This document shows, piece by piece, positions 35,102 to 45,208 of a stretch of DNA of 64,000 nucleotides. Position numbers and translations under genes: made by a program. Origin of the DNA: Streptococcus cristatus ATCC 51100 (lineage in GTDB: Bacteria; Bacillota; Bacilli; Lactobacillales; Streptococcaceae). The stretch covers positions 806,001-870,000 of the forward strand of contig NZ_CP050133.1 in assembly GCF_011612585.1 (NCBI RefSeq). The letters are read 5' to 3'. The first letter of the stretch is position 1. Each line of letters begins with the position of its first letter. The notes under the pieces were generated by a model. The model had not been told where the DNA came from, made no database searches, and worked only from the letters and a program-made list of their open reading frames with translations.

Positions 35102-36481
35102 ATGAGTAAAATTGTTGTAGTTGGTGCTAACCACGCAGGTACTGCATGTATCAACACTATGTTGGATAACTTTGGTCATGAAAATGAAGTCGTTGTATTT
35201 GACCAAAACTCAAATATTTCATTCCTAGGTTGTGGAATGGCGCTTTGGATCGGTGAGCAAATTGACGGTGCTGAAGGCTTGTTCTACTCTGATAAAGAAA
35301 AATTGGAAGCAAAAGGTGCTAAAGTTTACATGAACTCACCAGTTCTTTCAATCGACTATGACAACAAAGTTGTTACAGCAGAAGTTGAAGGAAAAGAGCA
35401 CAAAGAATCTTATGACAAATTGATCTTTGCGACTGGATCTACTCCAATCTTGCCTCCAATCGAAGGTGTTGAAATTGTCAAAGGTAACCGCGAATTCAAG
35501 ACAACTCTTGAAAATGTTCAATTTGTTAAGTTGTACCAAAATGCTGAAGAAGTTATCAACAAACTTGCTGATAAGAGCAAACATCTTGAGCGTATCGCTG
35601 TTGTTGGTGGTGGTTACATCGGTGTTGAGCTTGCCGAAGCCTTCGAGCGTCTTGGAAAAGAAGTGGTGCTTGTGGATATCGTAGACACTGTGTTGAACGG
35701 CTACTATGATAAGGACTTCACTCAAATGATGGCTAAGAACTTGGAAGACCACAACATCCGCTTGGCTCTTGGCCAAACTGTAAAAGCAATTCAAGGTGAT
35801 GGCAAAGTAGAACGCTTGGTAACAGACAAAGAAACATTTGATGTGGACATGGTTGTTCTTGCAGTTGGTTTCCGCCCTAACACAGCTCTTGCTGATGGTA
35901 AGATTGAACTCTTCCGCAACGGTGCCTTCCTTGTAGACAAGAAACAAGAAACATCAATCCCAGGCGTTTACGCAGTAGGTGACTGTGCGACTGTTTATGA
36001 CAATGCTCGTAAAGACACTAGCTACATCGCACTTGCTTCAAACGCTGTTCGTACTGGTATCGTTGGTGCTTACAACGCTTGTGGTCATGAACTTGAAGGA
36101 ATCGGTGTTCAAGGTTCAAATGGTATCTCAATTTACGGACTTCACATGGTTTCAACTGGTTTGACTCTTGAAAAAGCAAAAGCAGCTGGCTACAACGCTA
36201 CTGAAACAGGCTTTAACGACCTTCAAAAACCAGAATTCATGAAACATGACAACCACGAAGTTGCAATCAAGATTGTCTTTGATAAAGACAGCCGTGAAAT
36301 CCTTGGTGCTCAAATGGTATCTCATGACTCATCCATCGGTATGGGAATCCACATGTTCTCACTTGCTATCCAAGAGCATGTGACAATTGACAAGTTGGCT
36401 TTGACAGACCTATTCTTCCTGCCACACTTTAACAAACCATACAACTACATCACAATGGCTGCACTTACAGCTGAAAAATAA
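35102..36481 (+). CDS. nox: NADH oxidase, water-forming
   Basis: Flavoenzyme that reduces O2 to water with NADH, supporting aerobic NAD+ recycling. The 459 residues show the FAD-binding [13 protein letters not shown], redox-active Cys44 in [10 protein letters not shown] (its presence marks the four-electron, water-forming class), NADH-binding [17 protein letters not shown] and the second FAD motif [11 protein letters not shown]. It is divergent from the apbE operon. AAAGGTGG lies upstream. Confidence 0.95.
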   Translation: MSKIVVVGANHAGTACINTMLDNFGHENEVVVFDQNSNISFLGCGMALWIGEQIDGAEGLFYSDKEKLEAKGAKVYMNSPVLSIDYDNKVVTAEVEGKEHKESYDKLIFATGSTPILPPIEGVEIVKGNREFKTTLENVQFVKLYQNAEEVINKLADKSKHLERIAVVGGGYIGVELAEAFERLGKEVVLVDIVDTVLNGYYDKDFTQMMAKNLEDHNIRLALGQTVKAIQGDGKVERLVTDKETFDVDMVVLAVGFRPNTALADGKIELFRNGAFLVDKKQETSIPGVYAVGDCATVYDNARKDTSYIALASNAVRTGIVGAYNACGHELEGIGVQGSNGISIYGLHMVSTGLTLEKAKAAGYNATETGFNDLQKPEFMKHDNHEVAIKIVFDKDSREILGAQMVSHDSSIGMGIHMFSLAIQEHVTIDKLALTDLFFLPHFNKPYNYITMAALTAEK

Positions 36482-36488
36482 TCAATGA

Positions 36489-36512
36489 AAGTCCCGATGA
36501 GGGACTTTTTTG
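36489..36512 (+). terminator. nox terminator
   Basis: AAGTCCC / GGGACTT stem followed by T residues. Confidence 0.85.
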
Positions 36513-36674
36513 CTACTTGTTTTATCGAGTTGAATTGTCAATACAATTTGGAACAAGAAGAATAGCTGAATATGAGAATACAAGATAAATAAAAATATTA
36601 TAGTAATATCGACTAGAATGCTAATCAAGAATCATTCTAATGAGTCTTAAAATTAGTTCTATTTTAGATTTTTT

Positions 36675-36683
36675 TGTTATACT
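36675..36683 (+). promoter_or_regulatory. Extended -10 of the PrsW-like gene
   Basis: TGTTATACT about 33 bases upstream of the ATG, with no clear -35. Confidence 0.5.
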
Positions 36684-36715
36684 AAGATGAAAATAAAATT
36701 TTAGAAAGTTATTAT

Positions 36716-37534
36716 ATGAAGAAAAATATTGTTCTTTTCATTTTTCTCCTTCTAAGCGCGATTGGCTTGGAATACGAGACGCAAGCTTATACTACTGGCA
36801 GTATGTCAGGTACTGGTTATGGAATTGTCGGACTGTCAGCCCTTTTGGCCCTGCTCTATATCATTCCAGCTCTGCTTTTGATCCGCAGCTTGGGTAAAAA
36901 ATGGCAGACGCCTGCACTTAGCCTTGGGATTGCTCTGCTAGGTGGGCTATTCATTTCTGGATGGACGTCTGGCTTAGCCAATACTTATATTCACGAGTGG
37001 GTTAGTACGAGCTTTCCAAATACAGTGATCAGTTATCTGGAGAATGCTCTCGCAGCTCCGCTGGTTGAAGAGCCGCTTAAGCTTTTGGCAGTTGCTTTCG
37101 CTGTCTATCTAGTGCCAGTCAAAAAACTTAAAGGCTTTTTACTGTTGGGAATTACAGCTGGCATAGGTTTTCAGATTAGTGAGGACTTTTCTTACATCCT
37201 TTCCGATCTTCCTGAAGGATTTTCCTTCACTATCTCTGGCATTTTAGGGCGTATCACAGGTGGGGTAGCTTCTCACTGGCTCTATACCGCTTTGACCACT
37301 ATTGGATTAGCTCTGATGTTCCGATTTGCTAAAACGCAAAAGGTCTACTTTAAAGCTGGACTATTTTATTTCTTATTAGCTTTTGTTCTCCATTTCCTCT
37401 GGAACTCTCCATTGACTTCTATTGAAACGGATATCCCAGTCATCGTTCCTATCATGACTGCTGTGGCTGTCTTCATTTTCTACCAAGCTTATCGAACAGC
37501 ACACAAGATTGATCAGGAAGATTTGTCAATCTAA
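36716..37534 (+). CDS. PrsW-family intramembrane metalloprotease
   Basis: A 272-residue polytopic protein of the PrsW (CPBP-related) family; PrsW of Bacillus cleaves an anti-sigma factor. The signature motifs are present: AAPLVEEPLKLL (EExxK), GIGFQISEDFSYIL (the FxxxE-like motif), a His in ASHWLYT and another in LHFLWNS. About eight hydrophobic segments. The ribosome-binding site is weak. No anti-sigma factor gene is near, so the substrate is unknown. Confidence 0.85.
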   Translation: MKKNIVLFIFLLLSAIGLEYETQAYTTGSMSGTGYGIVGLSALLALLYIIPALLLIRSLGKKWQTPALSLGIALLGGLFISGWTSGLANTYIHEWVSTSFPNTVISYLENALAAPLVEEPLKLLAVAFAVYLVPVKKLKGFLLLGITAGIGFQISEDFSYILSDLPEGFSFTISGILGRITGGVASHWLYTALTTIGLALMFRFAKTQKVYFKAGLFYFLLAFVLHFLWNSPLTSIETDIPVIVPIMTAVAVFIFYQAYRTAHKIDQEDLSI

Positions 37535-37539
37535 ACACG

Positions 37540-37563
37540 AAACGACCTTCAAGGTCGTTTTTT
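37540..37563 (+). terminator. Terminator after the PrsW-like gene
   Basis: AAACGACCTT pairs with AAGGTCGTTT, followed by T residues. Confidence 0.85.
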
Positions 37564-37716
37564 GATGTCCAAACTGCATTTTTGGCATTCTTTTAAATCT
37601 GATAAAGTTGATGTTAAAAAATTTATGTCCAAAAGCAAAATGTTCATGGCTATCGCCTTGTTTCTGGCCTATATTTTGTGCTAAAATGTTGCTATAAGAT
37701 CTTTTGGAGAGAGATT

Positions 37717-39270
37717 ATGATCAAACAAAAAGAACAGATTTCTGATACGAGAAAAGAATTTAATTTTATATCCAGCTCTATTATTTCCCAAGTGTTCAGG
37801 GGGATTCTGGTAGGCATTTTTGCTGGACTAGTAGTGGGAGCATTTCGTTTTTTGATTGAGAAAAGTTTTCACTTGGTGCAAGCGACTTATGTGAGGGGCA
37901 GGAGCGAGTGGATTTGGCTAGTAGCCTTGCTTTTCTTCTATGCTTTCATTGTCTTTATTAATGCTAGATTGGTAGCTACAGAAAAGGATATAAAGGGTTC
38001 AGGGATTCCACAAGTTGAGGCCGAGTTGAAAGGCTTGATGTCACTTTCTTGGTGGAGCATTCTCTGGAAAAAATTCTTAGTTGGTATTTTAGCGATTTCC
38101 AGTGGCTTGATGCTGGGACGTGAGGGACCGAGTATTCAGCTAGGAGCGATGAGTGGAAAAGGCATATCTAAGTGGCTGAACTTGAGTCCGGTAGAGGAGC
38201 GGACCTTGATTGCCAGTGGTGCAGCTGCGGGTTTGGCAGCGGCTTTTAATGCACCGATTGCAGGTTTGCTTTTTGTCGTTGAGGAAGTTTACCATCATTT
38301 TTCCCGCTTCTTTTGGGTTTCAACATTGGCAGCAAGTTTGGTGGCAAATTTCATTTCCCTGTCCATCTTTGGCCTGACTCCTGTTTTGGACATGCCGGAT
38401 AATATTCCTTTCATGGGGCTGGAGCAGTACTGGATTTATATTTTAATGGGCTTGTTTTTGGGCTTGGCTGGCTTTGTCTATGAAAAAGCGGTCCTCAATA
38501 TTCATTTGATTTATGAAGCTCTGGGAAAATTTTTTAGGCTGCCGAAAAACTATTATCCGATTTTTGCCTTTGTTTTAATCATTCCGATTGGCTATTTTCT
38601 GCCTCATTTGCTGGGCGGTGGGAATCAGCTGATTTTGTCTTTGACGAGTGCTCATTACACAGTTGGAACCTTGATTCTCTTTTTCTTACTCCGTTTTGTA
38701 TGGAGCATGATTAGTTATGGCAGCGGACTTCCTGGTGGTATTTTTCTGCCCATTCTGGCTTTGGGTTCTTTACTAGGCGCAGCAATTGGAGCCCTTTGTG
38801 TGGAGGCTGGCTTTATCACGCAGGAACAATTTCCAATTTTTATCATCTTGGGAATGAGTGGGTATTTTGGCGCTATTTCTAAGGCTCCACTAACGGCTAT
38901 GATTCTCGTGACGGAGATGGTTGGAGATATTCGAAACCTCATGCCACTGGGCTTGGTCACTCTGATGGCCTATATTGCTATGGATCTGCTAAAGGGAGCG
39001 CCTGTCTATGAAGCTATGCTTGAAAAAATGCTGCCAGATCGGATTGAAGATGACGGAGAGACAACCTTGATTGAAATTCCTGTTTCAGAAAAGGTCGCGG
39101 GTCGGCAGGTGCATGAATTGGAGCTACCGCATGGCGTTTTAATCACGATGAATATCCATAAGGGTAAGACTCAGACGGTCAATGGAGCCAGTCGTCTCTA
39201 CCTAGGAGATACGATTTATGTAGTCCTTAAGAAGTCAGAAATTGGCAAAATTAAGGATATCTTGCTTTGA
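37717..39270 (+). CDS. ClC-family chloride/proton transporter with a TrkA-C domain
   Basis: A 517-residue ClC protein. The anion path motifs GSGIPQVE, GREGPSIQLG (with the gating/proton Glu) and GLPGGIFLPILALGSLLG are visible. After the membrane part a cytosolic RCK/TrkA-C domain (about 445-515) likely binds a regulatory ligand. The ATG at 37717 has GGAGAGAG upstream; the frame from 37678 is not initiated. The gating Glu points to a proton-coupled exchanger. It precedes the iron-uptake operon but has its own 5' region. Confidence 0.92.
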   Translation: MIKQKEQISDTRKEFNFISSSIISQVFRGILVGIFAGLVVGAFRFLIEKSFHLVQATYVRGRSEWIWLVALLFFYAFIVFINARLVATEKDIKGSGIPQVEAELKGLMSLSWWSILWKKFLVGILAISSGLMLGREGPSIQLGAMSGKGISKWLNLSPVEERTLIASGAAAGLAAAFNAPIAGLLFVVEEVYHHFSRFFWVSTLAASLVANFISLSIFGLTPVLDMPDNIPFMGLEQYWIYILMGLFLGLAGFVYEKAVLNIHLIYEALGKFFRLPKNYYPIFAFVLIIPIGYFLPHLLGGGNQLILSLTSAHYTVGTLILFFLLRFVWSMISYGSGLPGGIFLPILALGSLLGAAIGALCVEAGFITQEQFPIFIILGMSGYFGAISKAPLTAMILVTEMVGDIRNLMPLGLVTLMAYIAMDLLKGAPVYEAMLEKMLPDRIEDDGETTLIEIPVSEKVAGRQVHELELPHGVLITMNIHKGKTQTVNGASRLYLGDTIYVVLKKSEIGKIKDILL

Positions 39271-39317
39271 AATGCTCATGTTTTACTCAGAAAGAAAAGT
39301 TTTATTATAATTATCTG

Positions 39318-39354
39318 ACAATTTATTGAAATATGAGAAATAAATTGTTATAAT
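39318..39354 (+). promoter_or_regulatory. efe operon promoter with an operator-like inverted repeat
   Basis: ACAATTTATT (39318-39327) and AATAAATTGT (39339-39348) form a perfect 10-bp inverted repeat abutting TATAAT (39349-39354), which has TGT before it as an extended -10. Placement suits a repressor, plausibly metal- or peroxide-responsive, but I cannot name it. Confidence 0.55.
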
Positions 39355-39396
39355 TTATATGAATTCGCCCCTTTTAGGGAAAATAAAGGAGTCAAG

Positions 39397-40269
39397 ATGA
39401 AAAAACTTGGAATTGTCTTATTGTCAACAGCTATTTTACTGACTGGCTGTGCTGCTAATCAAAAATCGAATACTAGTGCCAGCAGTTCGGAAGCTAAAAC
39501 CAGTCTATCGGCCTCTGACCAGAAAGCTTTGGATAAGGCAACAGCAGAGTATAAAGCCTTTGTACAGAAAGAAATTGATCAATTATTGACGGATACGGAG
39601 AAATTCAGAGATACGCTCAAAGAAGGCAAGCTTGATGAAGCTAAGAAAATGTATCCACTAATTCGTATGAGCTACGAGCGTTCAGAGCCGATTGCCGAAA
39701 GCTTCGGAGAGTCCGATGTGAAAATTGACTTCCGCTTAGCTGACTATGTGGATGAAAACAAGACCGAAGAAGGTTGGTCAGGCTTCCACCGGATTGAAAA
39801 AATTCTGTGGGAAACTAATACAACGACTGGTACAGAGAAATATGCAGACCAGTTGATCAATGACATCAAAGAATTAAAGGCTAAAATCGCGACTGTTGAG
39901 GTTACGCCAGATATCATGTTGACTGGTGCAGTTGACCTCCTTAACGAAGTGGCGACCAGCAAGATTACTGGTGAGGAAGAAATCTTTTCACATACGGATT
40001 TGTATGACTTCCGTGCCAATATTCAAGGGGCAGAAAAGATTTTCGAACTCTTTAAACCTTTGATTGAGAAGAAAGATGAAAAACTGGTAAAAAGTATAGA
40101 AACTGAGTTCAAGAATGTTAATAGTTTGTTAGACAAGCACATGACGGATTCTAAGAATTATAAACTTTATACCGAATTGAGCAAGGAAGATACTAAAGAG
40201 CTAGGAGAAGCTGTCACAAAACTGGGCGAGCCTCTCTCTCAAATGGGTATCATCCTAGATGGGAAGTAA
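39397..40269 (+). CDS. efeO: EfeO/EfeM-type iron-binding lipoprotein
   Basis: Extracytoplasmic iron-binding component (M75/imelysin-like) of an EfeUOB system. It has 290 residues: lipobox LTGC (Cys18), a Ser-rich linker, then the all-helical domain with the metal-binding GFHRIEKILWE (HxxE). It has no N-terminal cupredoxin part, so it is the short EfeM form. First gene of efeO-efeB-efeU-tatC-tatA, with AAAGGAG before the ATG. Confidence 0.9.
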   Translation: MKKLGIVLLSTAILLTGCAANQKSNTSASSSEAKTSLSASDQKALDKATAEYKAFVQKEIDQLLTDTEKFRDTLKEGKLDEAKKMYPLIRMSYERSEPIAESFGESDVKIDFRLADYVDENKTEEGWSGFHRIEKILWETNTTTGTEKYADQLINDIKELKAKIATVEVTPDIMLTGAVDLLNEVATSKITGEEEIFSHTDLYDFRANIQGAEKIFELFKPLIEKKDEKLVKSIETEFKNVNSLLDKHMTDSKNYKLYTELSKEDTKELGEAVTKLGEPLSQMGIILDGK

Positions 40270-40273
40270 GAAC

Positions 40274-41482
40274 ATGACCAAGGACGAAAAATGGTTTAAT
40301 AAAAAAATGGATCGTCGGGAATTTCTTAAAAAAGCAGGGATTGGAGGCGCAGGCTTAGCACTTGGTGTCTCCAGTGCATCTGCTTTTTTCGCTAATCAAG
40401 CGAAAGAAGACAAAAAATTAGCTGACGGTGATGAAGAAATCAGTTTTTACGGTGAGCATCAAGCTGGCATCACAACAGCCATGCAAAAGAATATCTATTT
40501 TGTCATCCTGGACTTACATACGACGGATAAAGAGACCATTATCCAGATGTTCAAGGACTGGACCGCTTACAGTGAAAAGTTGGTCAATGGAGATTTAGTC
40601 AAAAAAGATGGTTCTAATGCCCTCTTGCCACCTACGGATACTGGAGAAACGGTCGGACTCAACCCTTACCGACTGACCTTGACCTTTGGCGTCTCCGCTT
40701 CTTTTCTGAAAAAAATGGGCTTGGAGGATAAAAAGCCTAAGGAATTTCGCGATCTGCCTCCTTTCCCTAAGGAACAACTGAAAGAGAAATATACTGGCGG
40801 TGATATTGTCATTCAAGCTTGCGCAGATGACGAGCAGGTGGCTTTTCATGCCGTTCGCAATTTGGTTCGTAAAGCACGAAATGCTGTCACCATGAAATGG
40901 AGTCAGGCTGGCTTTGCTGCTATAGGCGATCGTATGTCTACTCCCCGCAATCTATTTGGTTTTAAAGACGGCACGGCCAATGTCACCAAGGAGAAAGATT
41001 TTGACAAGGTGGTTTGGTGCGACAGCAAGGACTGGATGAAGGGTGGCTCTTATATGGCTGTCCGCCGAATCCAGATGTTCCTTGAGACTTGGGATCGGAC
41101 CAATTTGCAAGAGCAGGAAAACACCTTTGGTCGTTATAAGGATAGCGGAGCGCCCTTTGGTAAGAAGAATGAATTTGACGAGGTAGACTTGGACTTGCTT
41201 CCAGTTGATGCACATGTGCGACTGGCCAAAGAAGTCGACAAGCCCCTCTATCGCCGTTCCTATTCTTATTCAGATGGTATTGATGAAACAACGGGTCAAT
41301 TTGATACAGGTCTGCTTTTTATCTCTTTCCAAAAGGATCCCGACAGCTTTATCAAGGTGCAGACCAATCTTGGAGCACAGGATAAGATGAATGAATATGT
41401 CACCCATGTGGGTAGTGGCTTGTTTGCTTGCTTCGGCGGTGTCAAAAAAGGAGAATATCTTGGTCAGAAATTATTTGAATAA
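40274..41482 (+). CDS. efeB: Tat-exported Dyp-type peroxidase EfeB
   Basis: Heme peroxidase of the iron-uptake system, probably oxidising Fe2+ at the surface. It has 402 residues. The twin-arginine signal is MDRREFLKKAGIGGAGLALG (Arg14, Arg15). The Dyp motifs follow: GFKDGTANV (the GxxDG catalytic Asp) and the proximal heme-ligand His in DAHVRLAK. I start at ATG 40274 after GGGAAG; an ATG at 40259 overlaps efeO. tatC-tatA in the same operon export it folded with heme. Confidence 0.94.
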   Translation: MTKDEKWFNKKMDRREFLKKAGIGGAGLALGVSSASAFFANQAKEDKKLADGDEEISFYGEHQAGITTAMQKNIYFVILDLHTTDKETIIQMFKDWTAYSEKLVNGDLVKKDGSNALLPPTDTGETVGLNPYRLTLTFGVSASFLKKMGLEDKKPKEFRDLPPFPKEQLKEKYTGGDIVIQACADDEQVAFHAVRNLVRKARNAVTMKWSQAGFAAIGDRMSTPRNLFGFKDGTANVTKEKDFDKVVWCDSKDWMKGGSYMAVRRIQMFLETWDRTNLQEQENTFGRYKDSGAPFGKKNEFDEVDLDLLPVDAHVRLAKEVDKPLYRRSYSYSDGIDETTGQFDTGLLFISFQKDPDSFIKVQTNLGAQDKMNEYVTHVGSGLFACFGGVKKGEYLGQKLFE

Positions 41483-43157
41483 AGTCCTGTTTTTGCTCCT
41501 GACTCTCTTGCTCCTAGCTCAGCCTGTATCAGCTGAGGATTCCTATAGCAGTCTCTTTATCAAGATTACGGATGCTAGCACCGCTGTTCAAAAGGGTGAC
41601 CAAGCTAGTGCCAAAGAATTGCTGGAGGAAATCCAGACAGAATTTGCAGCTTTAAGCAATCATGAGTCAGCTGCAGGGAAAGAAGTCAGCAAGGCATTGA
41701 CTATCTCGGGCGATGTAACAGAGGACAAGCTGACCAAGGTTTCAGCTGCTCTTTTAGCTTTTGAAAAGGAGCAGAATCCAGTTGATCTTGAGGCGGAAAA
41801 AACCAAGTTAGTCAATAAACTAGAATCAAAGTTTCAAGCTCTTCAGGCAGCGATTGAGAGCAAGGATCTTGAAAAGATTCGTGAAGCCTATAAAAAAATG
41901 AATTCGACTTGGACTGCCAATGAAGGAGTGGTGCGAGATCATAGCACGGCTCATTATGGTAAGGTGGAGACGGCCATTTCCTTTTTACGGAGTGCCATCG
42001 AGACAGAGCCAACGGATTTTGAAGCCATTCAAACTTCCTATGATGACCTGAGAGCAGCGATTGATAGCTTTGTCAAGGGAGAAGAAGCGACAGCTAGCAG
42101 TGAAAATCTTACGCTGGCAGATGGTATTGGTCTGCTGAAAAAGGCTCTGCTTGCTTTCCAAAAAGGGGACGAAAAGCAGGGCAAGGCTGCGATGAAGAAA
42201 TTTATCACGATTTGGCCAAGTGTTGAAGGAGATGTCAGCACGAAAAATCCTTCCCTCTATACCAAAGTAGAGAGCCAATCACCTGTCATCATGGTGAAGG
42301 GCAAGGATAAGGAGTATCAAGACCAGCTCGCGTCCTTAATCAGTGAGCTAGAACAGATTGACACCAGCGGGTCTTATACTTTCTTTGATGCCATGCTGAT
42401 TTTGTTGCGTGAGGGCGTTGAGGCTCTCTTGATTGTGATGGCACTTGTCACGACGCTTAAGACCTCCAAGATGAAAAAAGGCCTCAAATGGGTCTATACT
42501 GGTGCTGGCTTGGGTGTACTAGCCAGTGCGGTCATTGCTATTTTGCTGCAAACTCTTTTTCCAGTCGTTGCCTCTGGCTCTAATCGTGAAATCATTGAGG
42601 GAGCAGTGGGGATTTTTGCGGTTGTCATGATGATTTTGGTCGGCATTTGGCTCCACAGCAAGTCCTCTGTCAAGAAGTGGAATGACTTCATGGAAAGTCA
42701 GATGCAGGCAGTGACAGCCAGTGGTAGTTTTATTTCCATGTTTGCCTTGAGCTTTCTCGCTGTCTTCCGTGAGGGAGCGGAGACCATCTTGTTCTATGCA
42801 GGAATTTTACCGCGCATTACTGCTCTAGATTTCTTTTTAGGACTGGGACTTGCTATCTTGGTTTTAGTTTTGCTTGCAATTCTAATGACCAAGGCCAGCA
42901 GTCTCATTCGGCCTCATCGGATTTTCTTTGGTCTGACCTGGCTGATTTATGCCTTGGCCTTTAAGATGTTAGGTGTCAGCATTCATGCCCTGCAATTAAC
43001 AGCTATTTTTCCTAGTCACTTGCTTGCGCATCTTCCAACCATTGATTGGTTGGGAATTTATCCGAGCTTAGAAGTAGTACTAAGTCAAGCCATCTTTCTT
43101 GTCGTTGTTCTCTATGTGACCTTTAGAAATCGGCAAAGGGAGCGAGCAGATGCCTAG
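41460..43157 (+). CDS. efeU: FTR1-family iron permease EfeU
   Basis: Membrane iron permease. The start is probably TTG at 41460, six bases after AAGGAG, inside the end of efeB; this gives 565 residues. A signal-like helix (LNKVLFLLLTLLLLAQPVSA) leads an outer helical domain of about 280 residues. The FTR1 membrane part then carries two REGxE iron motifs (LLREGVEALLIV, FREGAETILFYAG). The long outer domain is larger than in E. coli EfeU and may bind iron. tatC overlaps its end by 8 bases. Confidence 0.92.
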   Translation: MVRNYLNKVLFLLLTLLLLAQPVSAEDSYSSLFIKITDASTAVQKGDQASAKELLEEIQTEFAALSNHESAAGKEVSKALTISGDVTEDKLTKVSAALLAFEKEQNPVDLEAEKTKLVNKLESKFQALQAAIESKDLEKIREAYKKMNSTWTANEGVVRDHSTAHYGKVETAISFLRSAIETEPTDFEAIQTSYDDLRAAIDSFVKGEEATASSENLTLADGIGLLKKALLAFQKGDEKQGKAAMKKFITIWPSVEGDVSTKNPSLYTKVESQSPVIMVKGKDKEYQDQLASLISELEQIDTSGSYTFFDAMLILLREGVEALLIVMALVTTLKTSKMKKGLKWVYTGAGLGVLASAVIAILLQTLFPVVASGSNREIIEGAVGIFAVVMMILVGIWLHSKSSVKKWNDFMESQMQAVTASGSFISMFALSFLAVFREGAETILFYAGILPRITALDFFLGLGLAILVLVLLAILMTKASSLIRPHRIFFGLTWLIYALAFKMLGVSIHALQLTAIFPSHLLAHLPTIDWLGIYPSLEVVLSQAIFLVVVLYVTFRNRQRERADA

Positions 43158-43857
43158 TAAGGAACAGACCATTGTTGAGCATTTGGCGGAATTTAGATGG
43201 CGTTTTATAGCTGTTTTAATTTGGTTCGGTTTGATTTTTCTGGTTAGTCTGCTTTTTGCAGCTGATATTTACAAATGGTTGACCGCTTCTTTTGAGCAGA
43301 AGCTGATTGTATTGGGACCAGACGACATCCTTTGGATTTATATTAGCTTGGCTAGTCTTGTGGCTTTCTCACTAACCCTGCCTTTTATGGTCTATCAGAT
43401 TTGGGAATTTATCCGACCTGCTCTGAGAAATAGTGAGGCAAAGGCGATTTTTGCTTACATACCAGCTACATTTTTCAGCTTTATCTTAGGATTGGCCTTT
43501 GGTTTTTACTTTGTCAGCCCTGCTATTTTGCAAGTTTTACTTTCTTTAGGTGATGGATTGTTTGCCGTTCAGATGACAGCGCAGAACTATCTGTCCTTTC
43601 TGTTTCACACGACCATTCCGATTGCTTGCTTGTTTGAATTGCCTGTCATTGTGGCCTTTCTGACATCAATCGGTTTGCTCAAACCGCAATTTTTGATAAA
43701 ATATAGACGCTATGCTTATTTCGTTTTATTGGTATTAGCAGTTGTCTTGACGCCGGCTGATTTCATCAGCGATTTGTCGATGACAGTGCCACTGATTTTG
43801 CTGTATGAAGTTAGTATCCTACTGAGTAAAATGATTGAGAAAAGGAGAACATCGTAA
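43150..43857 (+). CDS. tatC: Sec-independent translocase TatC
   Basis: Core twin-arginine receptor, 235 residues with six membrane helices. The N-terminal EHLAEFRWRF matches the signal-recognising HLxELRxR motif, and FMVYQIWEFIRPAL and FELPVIVAFLTSIG are family typical. It lies in one operon with its likely single substrate, EfeB. Overlaps efeU by 8 bases and tatA by one base. Confidence 0.96.
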   Translation: MPSKEQTIVEHLAEFRWRFIAVLIWFGLIFLVSLLFAADIYKWLTASFEQKLIVLGPDDILWIYISLASLVAFSLTLPFMVYQIWEFIRPALRNSEAKAIFAYIPATFFSFILGLAFGFYFVSPAILQVLLSLGDGLFAVQMTAQNYLSFLFHTTIPIACLFELPVIVAFLTSIGLLKPQFLIKYRRYAYFVLLVLAVVLTPADFISDLSMTVPLILLYEVSILLSKMIEKRRTS

Positions 43858-44042
43858 TGGGAATTTTAAAAGACATCGGACTACCGGGACTTATCGTTAT
43901 CGTCCTAGGTGCCTTACTGATTTTTGGACCAAAACGTCTGCCAGAGCTAGGGCAGTCTATTGGAAAAATGTTTTCAGAGTTTAAAAAGGCAGTCGATGGA
44001 GGAGCAGAAGACTCCAACTCAGAAAAAGATAAGAAAGATTAA
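43857..44042 (+). CDS. tatA: Sec-independent translocase TatA
   Basis: Pore-forming partner of TatC: 61 residues, one N-terminal helix (LPGLIVIVLGALLIF), the hinge FGPKRLPELG and an amphipathic helix followed by a charged tail. It overlaps the tatC stop (TAATG) behind AAAAGGAG. No TatB is present, so this is the minimal TatAC type. Confidence 0.96.
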   Translation: MGILKDIGLPGLIVIVLGALLIFGPKRLPELGQSIGKMFSEFKKAVDGGAEDSNSEKDKKD

Positions 44043-44063
44043 AACACGGTCGACCGTGTTTTT
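44041..44063 (+). terminator. Terminator of the efe-tat operon
   Basis: A perfect palindrome centred on CACGGTCGACCGTG with A and T runs, overlapping the tatA stop codon. I see no gene or named element in the 150 bases after it. Confidence 0.88.
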
Positions 44064-44212
44064 CTTAATTTCCGAACATTATCAATAATATATTTGAAAT
44101 ATTTTACAAAACCTGTACCTTGTGATATACTTTTTCTGGAAACGTCTGGATAGATGTAGCGATGCTGAAGAGCATAGGTAGGTCATTTTTAAGTATTGAT
44201 AAGGAGTTTTCC

Positions 44213-45196
44213 ATGCTCAATGATTTTCAGGTTTTTGACTATGAAGATATTCAACTAATTCCAGCGAAATGTATTGTGAAAAGTCGCTCAGAGGCTGATA
44301 CCAGTGTGAAATTTGGTAAACATACGTTTCGGATGCCAGTCGTTCCGTCCAATATGCAGACGATTATTGACGAATCTGTCGCTGAAGAGCTTGCTCGAGG
44401 AGGCTATTTTTACATTATGCACCGTTTCGATGAGGAAGGGCGCAAACCATTCGTTAAACGAATGCATGAGCAAGGCCTGATTGCATCGATCTCCGTCGGT
44501 GTAAAAGACTATGAATATGACTTCGTTAGCAGTCTCAAAGATGATGCACCTGAATACATTACCATTGATATCGCACACGGGCACTCAGACAGTGTGATTC
44601 AAATGATCCAACACATCAAGAAAGAATTACCAGAGACCTTTGTTATTGCTGGAAATGTCGGAACTCCAGAAGCTGTGCGGGAGCTGGAAAATGCTGGCGC
44701 AGATGCGACTAAAGTCGGCATTGGCCCAGGCAAGGTTTGCATTACCAAAGTCAAGACAGGTTTTGGTACAGGCGGCTGGCAGTTGTCTGCTCTTCGTTGG
44801 TGCTCAAAGGTTGCCCGCAAGCCTATTATTGCGGACGGAGGGATTCGAACGCATGGTGATATTGCCAAATCGATCCGCTTCGGAGCCAGCATGGTCATGA
44901 TTGGTTCGCTCTTTGCCGGCCACATTGAAAGCCCAGGTGAAACCATCGAGGTAGATGGTGATAAGTTTAAAGAATACTATGGTTCTGCATCCGAGTATCA
45001 AAAAGGTGCTTATAAAAACGTCGAAGGCAAGAAGATTTTGCTGCCAGCTAAGGGCCACTTGCAAGATACATTAACTGAAATGGAGCAGGATTTGCAGAGT
45101 TCGATTTCCTATGCCGGAGGTCGCGATTTGCATAGCCTGACTCGCGTGGACTATGTCATTGTTAAAAATTCCATCTGGAATGGCGATGCTCATTAA
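44213..45196 (+). CDS. guaC: GMP reductase
   Basis: NADPH-dependent conversion of GMP to IMP, rebalancing purines. The 327 residues carry the IMPDH/GMPR barrel with the active-site cysteine in [11 protein letters not shown] and the flap [13 protein letters not shown]. The ATG at 44213 follows AAGGAG; the frame from 44162 has none. The next genes salvage xanthine and guanine, a sensible purine neighbourhood. Confidence 0.95.
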   Translation: MLNDFQVFDYEDIQLIPAKCIVKSRSEADTSVKFGKHTFRMPVVPSNMQTIIDESVAEELARGGYFYIMHRFDEEGRKPFVKRMHEQGLIASISVGVKDYEYDFVSSLKDDAPEYITIDIAHGHSDSVIQMIQHIKKELPETFVIAGNVGTPEAVRELENAGADATKVGIGPGKVCITKVKTGFGTGGWQLSALRWCSKVARKPIIADGGIRTHGDIAKSIRFGASMVMIGSLFAGHIESPGETIEVDGDKFKEYYGSASEYQKGAYKNVEGKKILLPAKGHLQDTLTEMEQDLQSSISYAGGRDLHSLTRVDYVIVKNSIWNGDAH

Positions 45197-45208
45197 TGAA
45201 ATAGAATA

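Noticed and set aside
35348-35947. A 199-codon minus-strand frame within nox
   Set aside because: It is fully inside a well-conserved enzyme gene, has no Shine-Dalgarno, and its composition follows nox codon bias.
44064-44212. A riboswitch upstream of guaC
   Set aside because: No purine junction motifs or terminator were found in the leader.
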